The notes: generated by a model not told the origin, from the letters alone. A stretch of DNA of 64,000 nucleotides from Thermoplasmata archaeon (GCA_021816865.1 JAKAWX010000004.1:62001-126000), one strand, 5' to 3'. Counted from the stretch's first letter, positions 54,181 to 63,806 are shown. Translations and numbers: made by a program.

Positions 54181-55074
54181 TCACGTGAAGAGGTCCTCGA
54201 GAGGGTTCTCCATCTCGCGGGCCTCACGGATCTGGACGCCCTGAGCCATCAGCTCACGAAGAACCGTAGGCACTTCCTCGGGTCCGGAGAGTTCCCGGAG
54301 GTAGTACTCCCCCTCCTGGTCGTAGGCCGCCAGCGCGGGCGAAGGTTGGAGCACCCGGATTCCAAGCACATAGCGCGAACCCCGGACAGTCTCGATCCGG
54401 TCGAAGCGGGATATCTCACCCGACTTGATCACCAGAACGTAGCGGCCGATCTCGCGTGCTTCGAAAAGGTTGTGCGAAGAGTACAGCACGATCTTCTCCC
54501 GGCTCAGTCTCAGGATGAGTTCTCGGATCTCACGTGCCACTTTGGGATCTAGATTGGCGGTCGGCTCGTCGAGAAGGTAGATCGACCGCTCTCGAAGAAA
54601 CACGCGGGCGACCGAGACCCGTTTGCGCTGTCCGGCGCTCAATTGAGCGGGGAACTTCGCGCTCAGACCGCGGATCTCGAGCTGGTCAAGTACGCGCTCC
54701 ACATCTCGAGGCTGGGCCCCCTCGGCCCGCGCGAAAAACTCGAGGGCCTCGCGCACCGACAAGCCGTCCGGCAGCCCGTCCATGTGGGTGAGATAGTGCA
54801 ACCGGTCGCGGGACGACTGGCGGTCAACCGGCTCTCCGCCGATATACACCTCGCCTTCGTAGGGCCGTAGTATTCCCGCCAAGGTCCGAAATAGCGTGGT
54901 CTTTCCGGCGCCGTTTGGCCCGAGAACGACGTAGATCGACGGCTCCGTGATTCGAAACGAGATCTGGTGGAGAACCCTCGAGCCGAGGTACCCGGACGAG
55001 ACCGACCGACAGTCGATTCCCACGGCCTTCCCCGCCGACAGGGGCGAGTCCGGCACGTTCGTAGCGGTCCCCAT
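54181..55074 (-). CDS. ABC transporter ATP-binding protein
   Basis: IYVVLGPNGAGKTTLFRTLAGILRPYEGEVYIGGEPVD ... FPAQLSAGQRKRVSVARVFLRERSIYLLDEPTANLDPKVAREIRELILRLSREKIVLYSSHNLFEA. Confidence 0.95.
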   Translation of the reverse strand: MGTATNVPDSPLSAGKAVGIDCRSVSSGYLGSRVLHQISFRITEPSIYVVLGPNGAGKTTLFRTLAGILRPYEGEVYIGGEPVDRQSSRDRLHYLTHMDGLPDGLSVREALEFFARAEGAQPRDVERVLDQLEIRGLSAKFPAQLSAGQRKRVSVARVFLRERSIYLLDEPTANLDPKVAREIRELILRLSREKIVLYSSHNLFEAREIGRYVLVIKSGEISRFDRIETVRGSRYVLGIRVLQPSPALAAYDQEGEYYLRELSGPEEVPTVLRELMAQGVQIREAREMENPLEDLFT

Positions 55075-55091
55075 GGCCGACCGACGCCCCC

Positions 55092-55820
55092 CTATGCCGG
55101 CGAGAGGAACCGCTCGCGTCGGAGGAGCCGTCCCATGCTCACCAGCAAGACCATCACGAAGATCGCGACCAGCCCCATCGCGGACCCGAGGACCAGGAGG
55201 AGGGTCGTGGAAGAGAGAGGGCGGGAAAGTGAGAAGGCGACGATCGAAAAGAGCGTGGCTAGGGCGGGGAGGATCCCGATGAAGGGAATGAGCCCGACCG
55301 GACTGTTGATCCCTTGACGGGGCGAGGAGAGCGCGGTCCAGTAGACCCCGACGGTGGATGCGAACGCGGCGCAAGCGAACGTCATCGGAACTGCGTAGAG
55401 CCCCATGGTGATGGCCAAAGTGCTGGTCGCGGCGTTCCCCTCCACGAAGTACACCCCCAGGCTCACGGAGGTACCGATTCCCACGACGATGCTCACGAGG
55501 ACCAACGTCGTCAGCAATACGTTCGCAAACAGTCGGCGGGGCGAGTACCCGTAGGCGATCAGGTACTCGAGCAGACCCTTCGTCCGGTCGCTCGTGAAAA
55601 CGGTGAGCCCTCCCATCGACCCGACGACCCCGAAAATGGGGAGGAAGAGGGCGTACGAGCTCGCGAACGACGGACCGGAGAAAAGCGCGAGGAGAACTCC
55701 AAGCAGTAGGCTGAGCACGGTTCCGTAAACCAGGAAGAAGCGGCCGGTCAGGGAGGCCCGGCGAACCGTGATCCCAAGCAGTGATGGGGGTTCTTCGGAA
55801 GTGGTCGCGCCCGCTGACAA
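55092..55820 (-). CDS. ABC transporter permease
   Basis: Six-TM-type hydrophobic protein directly upstream of the ATPase; TTG start with CTTATCC box about 25 nt upstream. Confidence 0.85.
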   Translation of the reverse strand: MSAGATTSEEPPSLLGITVRRASLTGRFFLVYGTVLSLLLGVLLALFSGPSFASSYALFLPIFGVVGSMGGLTVFTSDRTKGLLEYLIAYGYSPRRLFANVLLTTLVLVSIVVGIGTSVSLGVYFVEGNAATSTLAITMGLYAVPMTFACAAFASTVGVYWTALSSPRQGINSPVGLIPFIGILPALATLFSIVAFSLSRPLSSTTLLLVLGSAMGLVAIFVMVLLVSMGRLLRRERFLSPA

Positions 55821-56158
55821 CGCAAGGGTTACGCATCATGAAGGATAAGGCGGCAGCCGTTTCGGGCGGGACCACCTCCCCACGACGGATTCGGTGAGAG
55901 GTAGCACTGTTCGATCCCCACTGCCTGCGATTGGACGGCTCCTTTAGCGCAGACTCCCGGAAGACCCAGACCAACCACGCGAGACTTGGCCGCGACGGCG
56001 GCGCCGGCATCAAGATGGACTCGGCGACCGATAATCTACCGCGATCAGCGCCCGCGGCCCGGAACCACCCTCGGGCGGGAAACCAACCCCCTGCGGGACG
56101 GTCGATCCTCCCGAAGCAGCCTGCGGGACGCCCTAGCAGATAGGCGACGGTTGAGACC

Positions 56159-56231
56159 TAGCCCCGAGCGGATTCGAACCGCTGTCGCCGGCTCCAAAGG
56201 CCAGCATGCTTGGCCACTACACCACGGGGCT
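56159..56231 (-). tRNA. tRNA-Gln(TTG)
   Basis: AGCCCCG TG GTGTAGTGGCCAAGCAT GCTGGCCTTTGGAGCCGGC GACAG CGGTTCGAATCCG CTCGGGGCT A; cloverleaf with perfect acceptor stem, anticodon TTG, no intron. Confidence 0.95.
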
Positions 56232-56315
56232 GCGGCATGCCACGGTCGGCCGCTACAAAAAGGTGCGACGCCCGGCCCCGTTCGCCTATTAGGCGGCAAC
56301 GGCGTTCCGGCCCCC

Positions 56316-57770
56316 ATGCGGCGTACCAAGATCCTGGCAACGGTCGGTCCGGCCACGCAACGGCCGGAACAGCTCGTCGCGCTGCTCGATGCGGGGGCGG
56401 ATGCGTTCCGCCTGAACTTTTCTCACGGCACCGACGACGAGCATCGCGACATCTTGAGGCGGATCCACGCGGCGATGCGGAAGCGCCGGCGCGAAGCGGC
56501 GGTGGTCGCGGACGTGCCGGGGCCGAAGATCCGGCTCGGCGAGATCGGGGGCGGCTCGGTGGAATTGGTCGCGGGCCGGGAGTGGACTCTCGATCACCGC
56601 CCCTCCCCCGGGGACCTGCGCCGTGTCGGGACCCAGGTTCCGTCGTTCGATCGGCTCGCCCGCAAGAACGACCCCATCCTCCTCGGCGACGGCAACGTGG
56701 AGCTCGTCGTGGTCCGTGCGGGCGGGTCGAAGATCGTGACCCGAGTAGTGAACGGTGGGACCGTGAGCTCGCACGCGGGCCTCTTCCTCCCCCGGGCGAA
56801 GCTGCGCCTATCGGTCTTCGGGCGGAAGGACCGACACGATGCGGCCTTGGGGCTTTCGGAAGGGGTCGACTATCTGGCCCTCTCCTTCGTTCGCACCGGG
56901 TCGGACGTCCTCGGGGCCCGCCGCTGGCTCGAGCGGCAAGCCGGGGGCCGCGACGTCGGGATCATCGCCAAGATCGAACGCGCCGAGGCGCTCGGGTCGA
57001 TCGATTCGATCCTTCGGGCCGCCGACGGGATCATGGTCGCACGAGGCGATCTCGGCATCGAGGTGCCGCTCGAGCGTCTCGCGCTCGAGCAGAAGATGCT
57101 CGTGCGTCGCGCCAACGACGCGGGGCGGTTCGTGATCGTGGCGACCCAGATGCTCTTGAGCATGCTGACATCCCCTCGCCCAACGAGGGCGGAGGCGACC
57201 GACGTCGCGAACGCCGTGCTTGACGGCGCGGACGCGGTGATGCTGAGCGAAGAAAGCGCGGTCGGCCAGTACCCGATCGATGCGGTACGGTGGCTCGCGC
57301 GGATCGCGGAGGCGACGGAGTCGGCGTTCGACGTGCGCGGGTTGCGGGCGCGCGGCACGGTCGGGCCCGGTGAGCCGGAGCGGGCCGTCGCGGCCGCGGC
57401 CGTGGAGCTCGCCGAAGGGGTGCGGGCCCGTGCCATCGTGACGCCGACGCATTCGGGACGAACCGCCCGGCTGGTCGCGCGGCTTCGGCCCGCCTGCCCG
57501 GTGGTCGCGCTCTCGAACTCCGCCCCGACCCGGCGACGTCTCGCGCTCGTCGGCGGAGTCATGTCGATGCCGGCGCCGGTCCATCGGAACCTCCTCGAAC
57601 TGAGAGCCCGGGCCGCCCTGCTCGTCGAGCGCGCCCTCGCGGGGGGCTCCGGTCCGATCGTGCTGACCGCGGGCTATCCGGTCGAAGGGCGGCCGACGAA
57701 CCTCGTCACGCTGGTCGATTCGGGGCACGGATCGACCGCCCCGAAACCGGTCCGGGAACGGCGCCCGTGA
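56316..57770 (+). CDS. pyk: Pyruvate kinase
   Basis: MRRTKILATVGPATQRPEQLVALLDAGADAFRLNFSHG ... VADVPGPKIRLGEI ... GIIAKIERAEALGSIDSILRAADGIMVARGDLGIEVPLERLALEQKMLVRRAND ... MLSEESAVGQYP. Confidence 0.97.
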   Translation: MRRTKILATVGPATQRPEQLVALLDAGADAFRLNFSHGTDDEHRDILRRIHAAMRKRRREAAVVADVPGPKIRLGEIGGGSVELVAGREWTLDHRPSPGDLRRVGTQVPSFDRLARKNDPILLGDGNVELVVVRAGGSKIVTRVVNGGTVSSHAGLFLPRAKLRLSVFGRKDRHDAALGLSEGVDYLALSFVRTGSDVLGARRWLERQAGGRDVGIIAKIERAEALGSIDSILRAADGIMVARGDLGIEVPLERLALEQKMLVRRANDAGRFVIVATQMLLSMLTSPRPTRAEATDVANAVLDGADAVMLSEESAVGQYPIDAVRWLARIAEATESAFDVRGLRARGTVGPGEPERAVAAAAVELAEGVRARAIVTPTHSGRTARLVARLRPACPVVALSNSAPTRRRLALVGGVMSMPAPVHRNLLELRARAALLVERALAGGSGPIVLTAGYPVEGRPTNLVTLVDSGHGSTAPKPVRERRP

Positions 57771-58962
57771 CCGCAGTACCGCGTCGGCCGCTCACCCAGA
57801 GCAGGAGGGGCAGCAGACCCAGTGCGACCGCGCCCGCGAACGCCCAGGCGACGTCGTAGCCGAAATCCCCGGCCAGGAATCCGAAGGCGATCGTGAGGGC
57901 ACTGCCGAAGAAGATCTGGATCGAGTTGACGACGCCGAGCCCGAGCGCGAGGTTCGGGCCCCGGGACTCGGGAAAGTACGACGGGAGCAGGTAGAGCACC
58001 GCGAAGATGACCCCGTCGGCGAAGCCGAGGAAGCCGAAGAGCGCGAACAACCCGAGGAACGGCAGGAACGGGATCAGGAAGATGGCGACGCCCGCGGCGA
58101 CCCCCCACACGAGGATCACCTCGCGCATCTCCGAACGCCGCTCTCCGAGCCACCCGCCGATCGGGCCGCCCGGGACCTCGAGCAGGATCATCACGGTCGG
58201 CACCACCGCCGCCACGGCGAGCGTCCAGCCCGGGTGCGCGACCTGAGCGAACTTCACGAAGTACTGCGCGGCGAGGTAGAGCGCCGCCCAGAGCCCCGAG
58301 GTGCCGAGCGAGAGCGCCCAGATCGAGCGCGATCGGAAGATCGGGATCGCCGCGTCCACGAGCTGCCGGATCGCGGGGGGGCGCCCCGTCGGCGCGATCC
58401 GGGGAAGGCCGAGCGGGGCGATCACCGCCATTACGAGGAGGGCGGCTCCTCCCGTCCAAAGGGCGGCGGACCAGCCGAACGCCACTCCCACGGCCGCCCC
58501 CCCGAGAAGGCCGACCGCGCTTCCGATGCTGAACCCCGAGTTGTAGAGACCGATCACAGGACCCCGCGATCCGGGCGGGAAGTACGACGTGACAAGGCCG
58601 AGGGCCGGCGCGAAGAAGAACGCGGCCCCGGCGCCCGCGCCAAAGCGCGTCGCCGCGAGAACCGGCCAAGAGGGGGAGAACGCCGAGGCGAGCGAGAACG
58701 CGCCCATGAGGACGAGCGCGAAGATCGAGACGCTCCGGTTGCCCCAGCGCAGTGCGGCGAGGCCGGCGGGGATCTGGAAGACTCCGGCGCCGAGGAGGAA
58801 CGCACCGAGAACGATCCCGAGGTCGGCCGTCGAGGCGTCGAAGCGCGTCCCGACCAGCGGGAGGATCGCGCCGATGTTGTACCAGTTCACCGCGTAGATG
58901 ACGCGGGCGACCAAGAGGGTCGACGCGGCCGACAGCCGGCCGCGGCGGTCGCGGTCGCTCAC
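57706..58962 (-). CDS. MFS transporter
   Basis: VSDRDRRGRLSAASTLLVARVIYAVNWYNIGAILPLVGTRFDASTADLGIVLGAFLLGAGVFQIPAGLAALRWG; GTG start overlapping upstream stop (GTGA). Confidence 0.9.
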   Translation of the reverse strand: MSDRDRRGRLSAASTLLVARVIYAVNWYNIGAILPLVGTRFDASTADLGIVLGAFLLGAGVFQIPAGLAALRWGNRSVSIFALVLMGAFSLASAFSPSWPVLAATRFGAGAGAAFFFAPALGLVTSYFPPGSRGPVIGLYNSGFSIGSAVGLLGGAAVGVAFGWSAALWTGGAALLVMAVIAPLGLPRIAPTGRPPAIRQLVDAAIPIFRSRSIWALSLGTSGLWAALYLAAQYFVKFAQVAHPGWTLAVAAVVPTVMILLEVPGGPIGGWLGERRSEMREVILVWGVAAGVAIFLIPFLPFLGLFALFGFLGFADGVIFAVLYLLPSYFPESRGPNLALGLGVVNSIQIFFGSALTIAFGFLAGDFGYDVAWAFAGAVALGLLPLLLWVSGRRGTAVTGAVPGPVSGRSIRAPNRPA

Positions 58963-59897
58963 CGTGCGTCCCGGCCGAGGAGCCCGCGGGTCTCGAAGTA
59001 GCGCAGGAACCCGAGCGCCGCGAGCTCGTACCCCGACACGAGCGACTCCCGGTCGGACAGGGCCGCCGACTCGAACGTCGAGGAGTCGAACTCCTTCAGG
59101 CGGCCGGCGACGAACTCCGGTTCCGGGCGCTCCCGGGCCGCCGCGAGGGCCACGTCCCGCCACTGTTCGACCACCGTGCGGTAGCGGGCGAGGTCGGCCG
59201 CCCCGTCCGGGCTGGGGCCGAAGTGGCTGAAGAGGACGAGGCGGGGGTCGGTCCGCCGCATCGCCTCGACGCTCGCGAACAGTTGCTCGAGGTCGAGGTC
59301 GGGCGGGGGGACCGCCGGCCGAAGGCGGCCGCTGTACTCGAGCCGGACGCCCGCGCCGTCGCCGGTGAAGATCCCCCGGATCGCCGAGTCGAAGAAGGCG
59401 AGGTGGTGCCGCGCGTGCCCCGGGGTCGCGAGGACCGAGAGCTCGCCGCCGCGCACGGGGAACCGCTCGCCGCCTGAGAGCGCAACAACGCGGGCCGAGG
59501 GGACGGGCACGATCGGGCCCCACAACGGGTCGGCCGCGGGGCCCCAGGCGCGTCGGGCGCTCGCGACGAGGCGGGTCGGGTCGATCAGGTGAGGGACCCC
59601 CGACGCGTGAGCGTAGAACGTCGCGCGCGGGAACGCCGGGACGACCGCTCCCATCCCCCCCGCGTGGTCGAGGTGGATGTGCGTCACGAACACGTGCCGG
59701 ACCTCGGAGGGGTCGAGGCCCGCGCGGGAGATCCCACCGAGGAGCGCCTCGCGGCAGGTGGACGGACCGGTCTCGATGAGCGCGTATCCTTCGTCCTCGG
59801 GGACGAGGTAGGCGGCCACGAGTCCCTCGGTGTCGCGGAAGTCGAGGTCGAGGAGCAGCCGTCCCTCGCCGAGCTCGTGCACGGTCGGTCGTGTCAT
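58959..59897 (-). CDS. MBL-fold metallo-hydrolase
   Basis: VRHVFVTHIHLDHAGGMGAVVPAFPRATFYAH ... LSVLATPGHARHHLAFFDSAIRGIFTGDGAGVRL. Confidence 0.92.
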   Translation of the reverse strand: MTRPTVHELGEGRLLLDLDFRDTEGLVAAYLVPEDEGYALIETGPSTCREALLGGISRAGLDPSEVRHVFVTHIHLDHAGGMGAVVPAFPRATFYAHASGVPHLIDPTRLVASARRAWGPAADPLWGPIVPVPSARVVALSGGERFPVRGGELSVLATPGHARHHLAFFDSAIRGIFTGDGAGVRLEYSGRLRPAVPPPDLDLEQLFASVEAMRRTDPRLVLFSHFGPSPDGAADLARYRTVVEQWRDVALAAARERPEPEFVAGRLKEFDSSTFESAALSDRESLVSGYELAALGFLRYFETRGLLGRDAR

Positions 59898-59910
59898 CGG
59901 TCCGGCTCCT

Positions 59911-60621
59911 TCACGCCCCGAGGAACGGGGAGACGAATCCGTAGAGCACGAGGGTCGCGTACGCGGCGAACGCGCCGATGAGCAAGATGGACGCCAACCA
60001 GACCGCCGGGCTCCATCGGAGGACCTTGGCGCCGTCGAGCGGGCCGAACGGGAGGAGGTTGAACGCGGCGAACCATGCGTTGAACCAAGTGAGGAGCATG
60101 AGCCATCCGTAGAGGGGCGAGTTGACTCGGAAGGCGAGGAGGGTGGCGGCCAGGAAGACGGAGCCGAAGGCCACGTTCGCGAGCGGTCCCGCGAGGCTCG
60201 TTCGTCCCCACTCGCGTCGGTCGGCGGCGCTCATCTGAGAGATGACGGTCGCCCCGGGGGCCGCCCACAAGATCCCGAGCGCCGAGGAGACGACCGAGAT
60301 GACGAGGCCGAACGGCGACATCCGGAACTCGGCCCAGTAGCCTTTCCGCTGCGCCGAAAGCTTGTGGGCGAGCTCGTGGCCCACGAACCCGGTGAGCGCC
60401 GCCAGGGCGGCGACCACGACGAGCCCGACCGAGACGCCTTCGAGCGCCTTCGCTCCGTAGCCGAGCAGGGCACCGGCACCGCTCAGGAGCAGCACGAGGT
60501 CGAACGTGAGCACCACGAACGCGATCGTGAGGTGGACGAGTTCCGTCCGGGAGGTCGAGAACCCCCGAGCGGTGGGGCGCGCGGGCGTCCACGTGTAGGA
60601 GAACGGCGAGCTGCCGGTCAC
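59911..60621 (-). CDS. Site-2 protease-like M50 family membrane metalloprotease
   Basis: LAALTGFVGHELAHKLSAQRKGYWAEFRMSPFGLVISVVSSALGILWAAPGATVI ... LAGPLANVAFGSVFLAATLLA ... NAWFAAFNLLPFGPLDGAKVLRWS. Confidence 0.88.
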   Translation of the reverse strand: MTGSSPFSYTWTPARPTARGFSTSRTELVHLTIAFVVLTFDLVLLLSGAGALLGYGAKALEGVSVGLVVVAALAALTGFVGHELAHKLSAQRKGYWAEFRMSPFGLVISVVSSALGILWAAPGATVISQMSAADRREWGRTSLAGPLANVAFGSVFLAATLLAFRVNSPLYGWLMLLTWFNAWFAAFNLLPFGPLDGAKVLRWSPAVWLASILLIGAFAAYATLVLYGFVSPFLGA

Positions 60622-61526
60622 GCCGGCGACCCCCCGGCGGTCGTGGGCAGGGCGGTCACCGGCATGGGGCCGGCTCCCGGGCCCCCGGCCAGTAGGTCGC
60701 GGACGAGGTCGACGCCGTCCGCGAGCCGGGGGCCGGGGCGGCTGAAGTACGCCTCGTCGGCCACGTGGAGGCCGAGCCGCGGGCGCAACCGCCCGACCCC
60801 GCGGCGGACCCCGGGCTCCTCGAGCTCTCGGAGCGTGCGGGGGACGGAGAAGCTGCAGGGGCTCACGATCGCGAGGTCGAGCCGCTCCCGGGCGAGGTCC
60901 TCCCAGCGCGTCCGGTGGCCGGCGGCTCCCGGTTCGGGCCCGACCGGTTCGCCTCCGGCCGCCCGGACGATGTCGGGGGTCCAGAGGCCCGCGAGGATCG
61001 GCGGATCGACCCATTCGATTACGGCGACCCTCGGGCGGTCGGGAGCGGCAGCCGAGCCCCGGCTGCGCGAGCGCAACCGGTCCGCGAGCTCGCGGCCGGC
61101 CCGGGGGTCGTTGAGCGCTTCCCCGACCGCTCGGACGCTCTCCCAAACCTCCGACAAGGTTCGGGGCGAGAGCGAAACGATCCGCGGGGCCACCCCGGCC
61201 TTCCCGCACGCAACGCGGACCTCCTCGTCGGTCACCGAGCAGACGCTGCACAGGTCCTGGGTCAGGAGGACGTCCGGCCGCAGCCGTTGCAGCAGGTCGA
61301 CGTCGAGGCTGTACAAGCTCTCGCCCTGGCCCCGGACCGCCCGGACCCGGGTGTCGATCTCCCTCGAGGGCCGGTCGGCATCCCGGGCCTTCGCTCGCAT
61401 AACGACCGGGAGCCGGACCGCTTCCGGCGGGTAATCGCACTCCTCGCTCCGGGCCACGAGTTCCGATCCGTGCCCGAGCGCGAAGACGATCTCGGTGGCG
61501 CTCGGAAGCACGGAAACGACACGCAT
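60618..61526 (-). CDS. BtuF-like (helical-backbone) substrate-binding protein
   Basis: MRVVSVLPSATEIVFALGHGSELVARSEECDYPPEAVRLPVVMRAKARDADRPSREIDTRVRAVRGQGESLYSLDVDLLQRLRPDVLLTQDLCSVCSV. Confidence 0.85.
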   Translation of the reverse strand: MRVVSVLPSATEIVFALGHGSELVARSEECDYPPEAVRLPVVMRAKARDADRPSREIDTRVRAVRGQGESLYSLDVDLLQRLRPDVLLTQDLCSVCSVTDEEVRVACGKAGVAPRIVSLSPRTLSEVWESVRAVGEALNDPRAGRELADRLRSRSRGSAAAPDRPRVAVIEWVDPPILAGLWTPDIVRAAGGEPVGPEPGAAGHRTRWEDLARERLDLAIVSPCSFSVPRTLRELEEPGVRRGVGRLRPRLGLHVADEAYFSRPGPRLADGVDLVRDLLAGGPGAGPMPVTALPTTAGGSPA

Positions 61527-61561
61527 GGGGCCGGCCGGTCGGTCCTCAAGTCGGTGACAGG

Positions 61562-62689
61562 CTACTTACGTTTGCGGGCGGCGGGCCGCCGCGCCGGGGT
61601 CCGGGCGGTCCGAGGTCGTGCCGGGCGACGGGGTCGGCTCCGGGCGGCCGGCCGTGCGAGAGGGGCCGTGGGGGCGACTCTCCGAGGGGGCGTCGAGGGC
61701 GGGGGGGCGGCCCGCTCGGCCGGAACGACCGCCGGCCGCGGGGGTGCCGGAAGGCCGAGATGCTGGCAGAGCGCCGCCTCGCGCTCGAACGGAAGACCGA
61801 GCCGACGGGCCTCCTCCCGCTCCTCCTCGGCGAGCGACGGCTCGCCGGTGCGTGCGAGGGCGACGGAGTGCAGGAACCTAAGCTGCGGGTCTTCGGGAGT
61901 GCGGGCGAGCATCGCCTCGATCTCGACGCGGGCGCCGACCCAATCCCCGAGGTCGGCGAGGGCGGCGACGAGGTGGGCGCGTACCTCGGTCCTTGCCTCG
62001 TCCTCCTCGAGCAAGGCTCGGTAGACCTCGACCTCCTCCCGCGGACGGGATCGAGCGCCGAACACGGCTGCTTTCCCCATCCGTGCGTCGACGTCGTCCG
62101 GACGCCCGGAGAGCACCTCGTCGAACGCCCGGTCCGCGTCGTCCACGAGGCCGAGCGCGAGCAGCGCGCGCCCGACCCCGATCTTCGCGGGCCCGAACTC
62201 GGGCTTGAGGTCGACCGCCTGGCGATAGAACCGCAGCGCGAGCGCCGGCACTCCCCAATCGAGCCAGGTCCGGGCGCGGTGCACGACCTCGTCGAGCTGC
62301 TGCGCACTCGGAAGTAAGCGGCGGCTCTCGCGCGGGGGGGCACGCGGCTCCTCGCCGAGCATGGTCTCGAGCCCGAGCTGGCGCGCGAGTTCGGTGAACC
62401 GCGGCCCTTCGACCAGGGTGCCGCCCCGTCGAACGACGTCGGCGGCGATCGCGAGCGGAAGGTGGCCCGGCGTGAAGACGACCGCGCGGACGGAGGCCCC
62501 CGCATCCGAGTCGAACAGCTTGCGGATCGTCTCGAGCGAGACCCGCGTCGGGTCTTCGAGAAAGGCGTAGAGGAATCCGTCGCCCGTGCGGAGCACGAGG
62601 CCCTCGGGGATCGGCTTCGCGGCGTCGAGCCGCTGGCCCATCGCCTCGACCAGTGCGCTTGCGAGCCCGACGAACGCGGACGGCGTCAT
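61562..62689 (-). CDS. TPR-containing protein with long basic Pro/Ala/Arg/Lys C-terminal tail
   Basis: TPR-like repeats (WGVPALALRFYRQAVDLKPEFGPAKIGVGRALLALGLVDDADRAFDEVLSGRPDD) and tail PTAPLARPAARSRPRRPARPRTARTPARRPAARKRK. Confidence 0.75.
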   Translation of the reverse strand: MTPSAFVGLASALVEAMGQRLDAAKPIPEGLVLRTGDGFLYAFLEDPTRVSLETIRKLFDSDAGASVRAVVFTPGHLPLAIAADVVRRGGTLVEGPRFTELARQLGLETMLGEEPRAPPRESRRLLPSAQQLDEVVHRARTWLDWGVPALALRFYRQAVDLKPEFGPAKIGVGRALLALGLVDDADRAFDEVLSGRPDDVDARMGKAAVFGARSRPREEVEVYRALLEEDEARTEVRAHLVAALADLGDWVGARVEIEAMLARTPEDPQLRFLHSVALARTGEPSLAEEEREEARRLGLPFEREAALCQHLGLPAPPRPAVVPAERAAPPPSTPPRRVAPTAPLARPAARSRPRRPARPRTARTPARRPAARKRK

Positions 62690-62744
62690 CGCCGGTGGGA
62701 AGGCCCGGTGCGTTAAATACCATGGTCGTCCAACGGAAACCGCC

Positions 62745-63806
62745 GTGAACCTGGCCGCCGTTTTCCGCTACCTTCCCGCGATCGAGGCCGAGCTCAAAGC
62801 GACGTACGTGCGGGAGCGGCCGCGGGTTCCCCCGGCCCTCCGTCCGTACCTGGATGCCAACCGCGAGTTCTCCCTGCGCGGCGGCAAGCGGTTCCGTGCG
62901 GTGCTCGTTCTCGCGGGCTACCACCTCGCCACGGGCCGCGCGCCGCGGCCGGTGCTCTCGGCGGCGGCGGCGCTCGAGCACTTCCAGAGCTGGATGCTGA
63001 TCCACGACGACATCATCGACCACGCCGAAGAACGGCGAGGTGGGCCGAGCCTGCACCGGGCGATGGCACGCGAGCACGAACGGGCAAAGCTCGGCGGGTC
63101 GAGCGAGGAGTACGGCACCGGGACCGCGATCACCCTCGGCGACCTCGAGGAGCCGTTCACCGTCGAGGCCCTCCTCGCGGCCCGCGCACCGGCGGCGGCC
63201 CGGCTCGCCGCGCTCGCCGAGTACGTTCGGATGACGCGCGAGACGGCGTACGGCCAGCTCCTCGACATTCGTAACGGGACGCTCGCGCCGGGCGACGTCC
63301 GCGAGGAGGACGTGCTGAACGTCCACCGCCTCAAGTCGGCCGTCTACACGGTCGCCGCGCCGCTGCGGATCGGCGCTCTCCTCGGCGGGACGCCCGAGCG
63401 TCGCCTCGCCGACCTCACCGCGTTCGCGACCGATGTCGGGATCGCCTTCCAGCTACGCGACGACGTACTCGGCGCCGGCTACGACGCCGAGGCGAGCGGC
63501 AAGAGCGCGAACGACCTTATCGAGGGAAAGCGCACGTTGCTCGTCGTCCGCGCCTGGCAGCAAGGCAGCGAGGAGGATCGGACCCGGCTCGCCCGCGTCC
63601 TCGGGAACCCGACCGCCTCGCCCGAGGATGTCGAGCGGGCGCGCGAGGTCATCCGCGGGACCGGGAGCCTCGAGTATTCCGAGCGCCGGATCGCGGAGCT
63701 GACCGAACGCGCGATCGCCCGCGTGGCGTCGAGCCGGACGATCCGGCCCGAGGGGAAACCGCTCCTTCGCGACGTCGCCGACCGGCTCGTGCGGCGGAAA
63801 GCGTAG
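62745..63806 (+). CDS. idsA: Isoprenyl diphosphate synthase (geranylgeranyl/farnesyl diphosphate synthase)
   Basis: FSLRGGKRFRAVLVLAGYHLATG ... LEHFQSWMLIHDDIIDHAEERRGGPSLHRAMA ... FQLRDDVLGAGYDAEASGKSANDLIEGKRTLLVVRA; GTG start with TTAAATA about 29 nt upstream. Confidence 0.95.
   Translation: MNLAAVFRYLPAIEAELKATYVRERPRVPPALRPYLDANREFSLRGGKRFRAVLVLAGYHLATGRAPRPVLSAAAALEHFQSWMLIHDDIIDHAEERRGGPSLHRAMAREHERAKLGGSSEEYGTGTAITLGDLEEPFTVEALLAARAPAAARLAALAEYVRMTRETAYGQLLDIRNGTLAPGDVREEDVLNVHRLKSAVYTVAAPLRIGALLGGTPERRLADLTAFATDVGIAFQLRDDVLGAGYDAEASGKSANDLIEGKRTLLVVRAWQQGSEEDRTRLARVLGNPTASPEDVERAREVIRGTGSLEYSERRIAELTERAIARVASSRTIRPEGKPLLRDVADRLVRRKA

Noticed and set aside
51940-56231. tRNA-Gln as attachment site for the integrase remnant, with a direct repeat near 51.95 kb (GGCCCCGAG)
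   Set aside because: Match is only about 8-9 nt in GC-rich DNA; no convincing att repeat of the tRNA 3' end was found.
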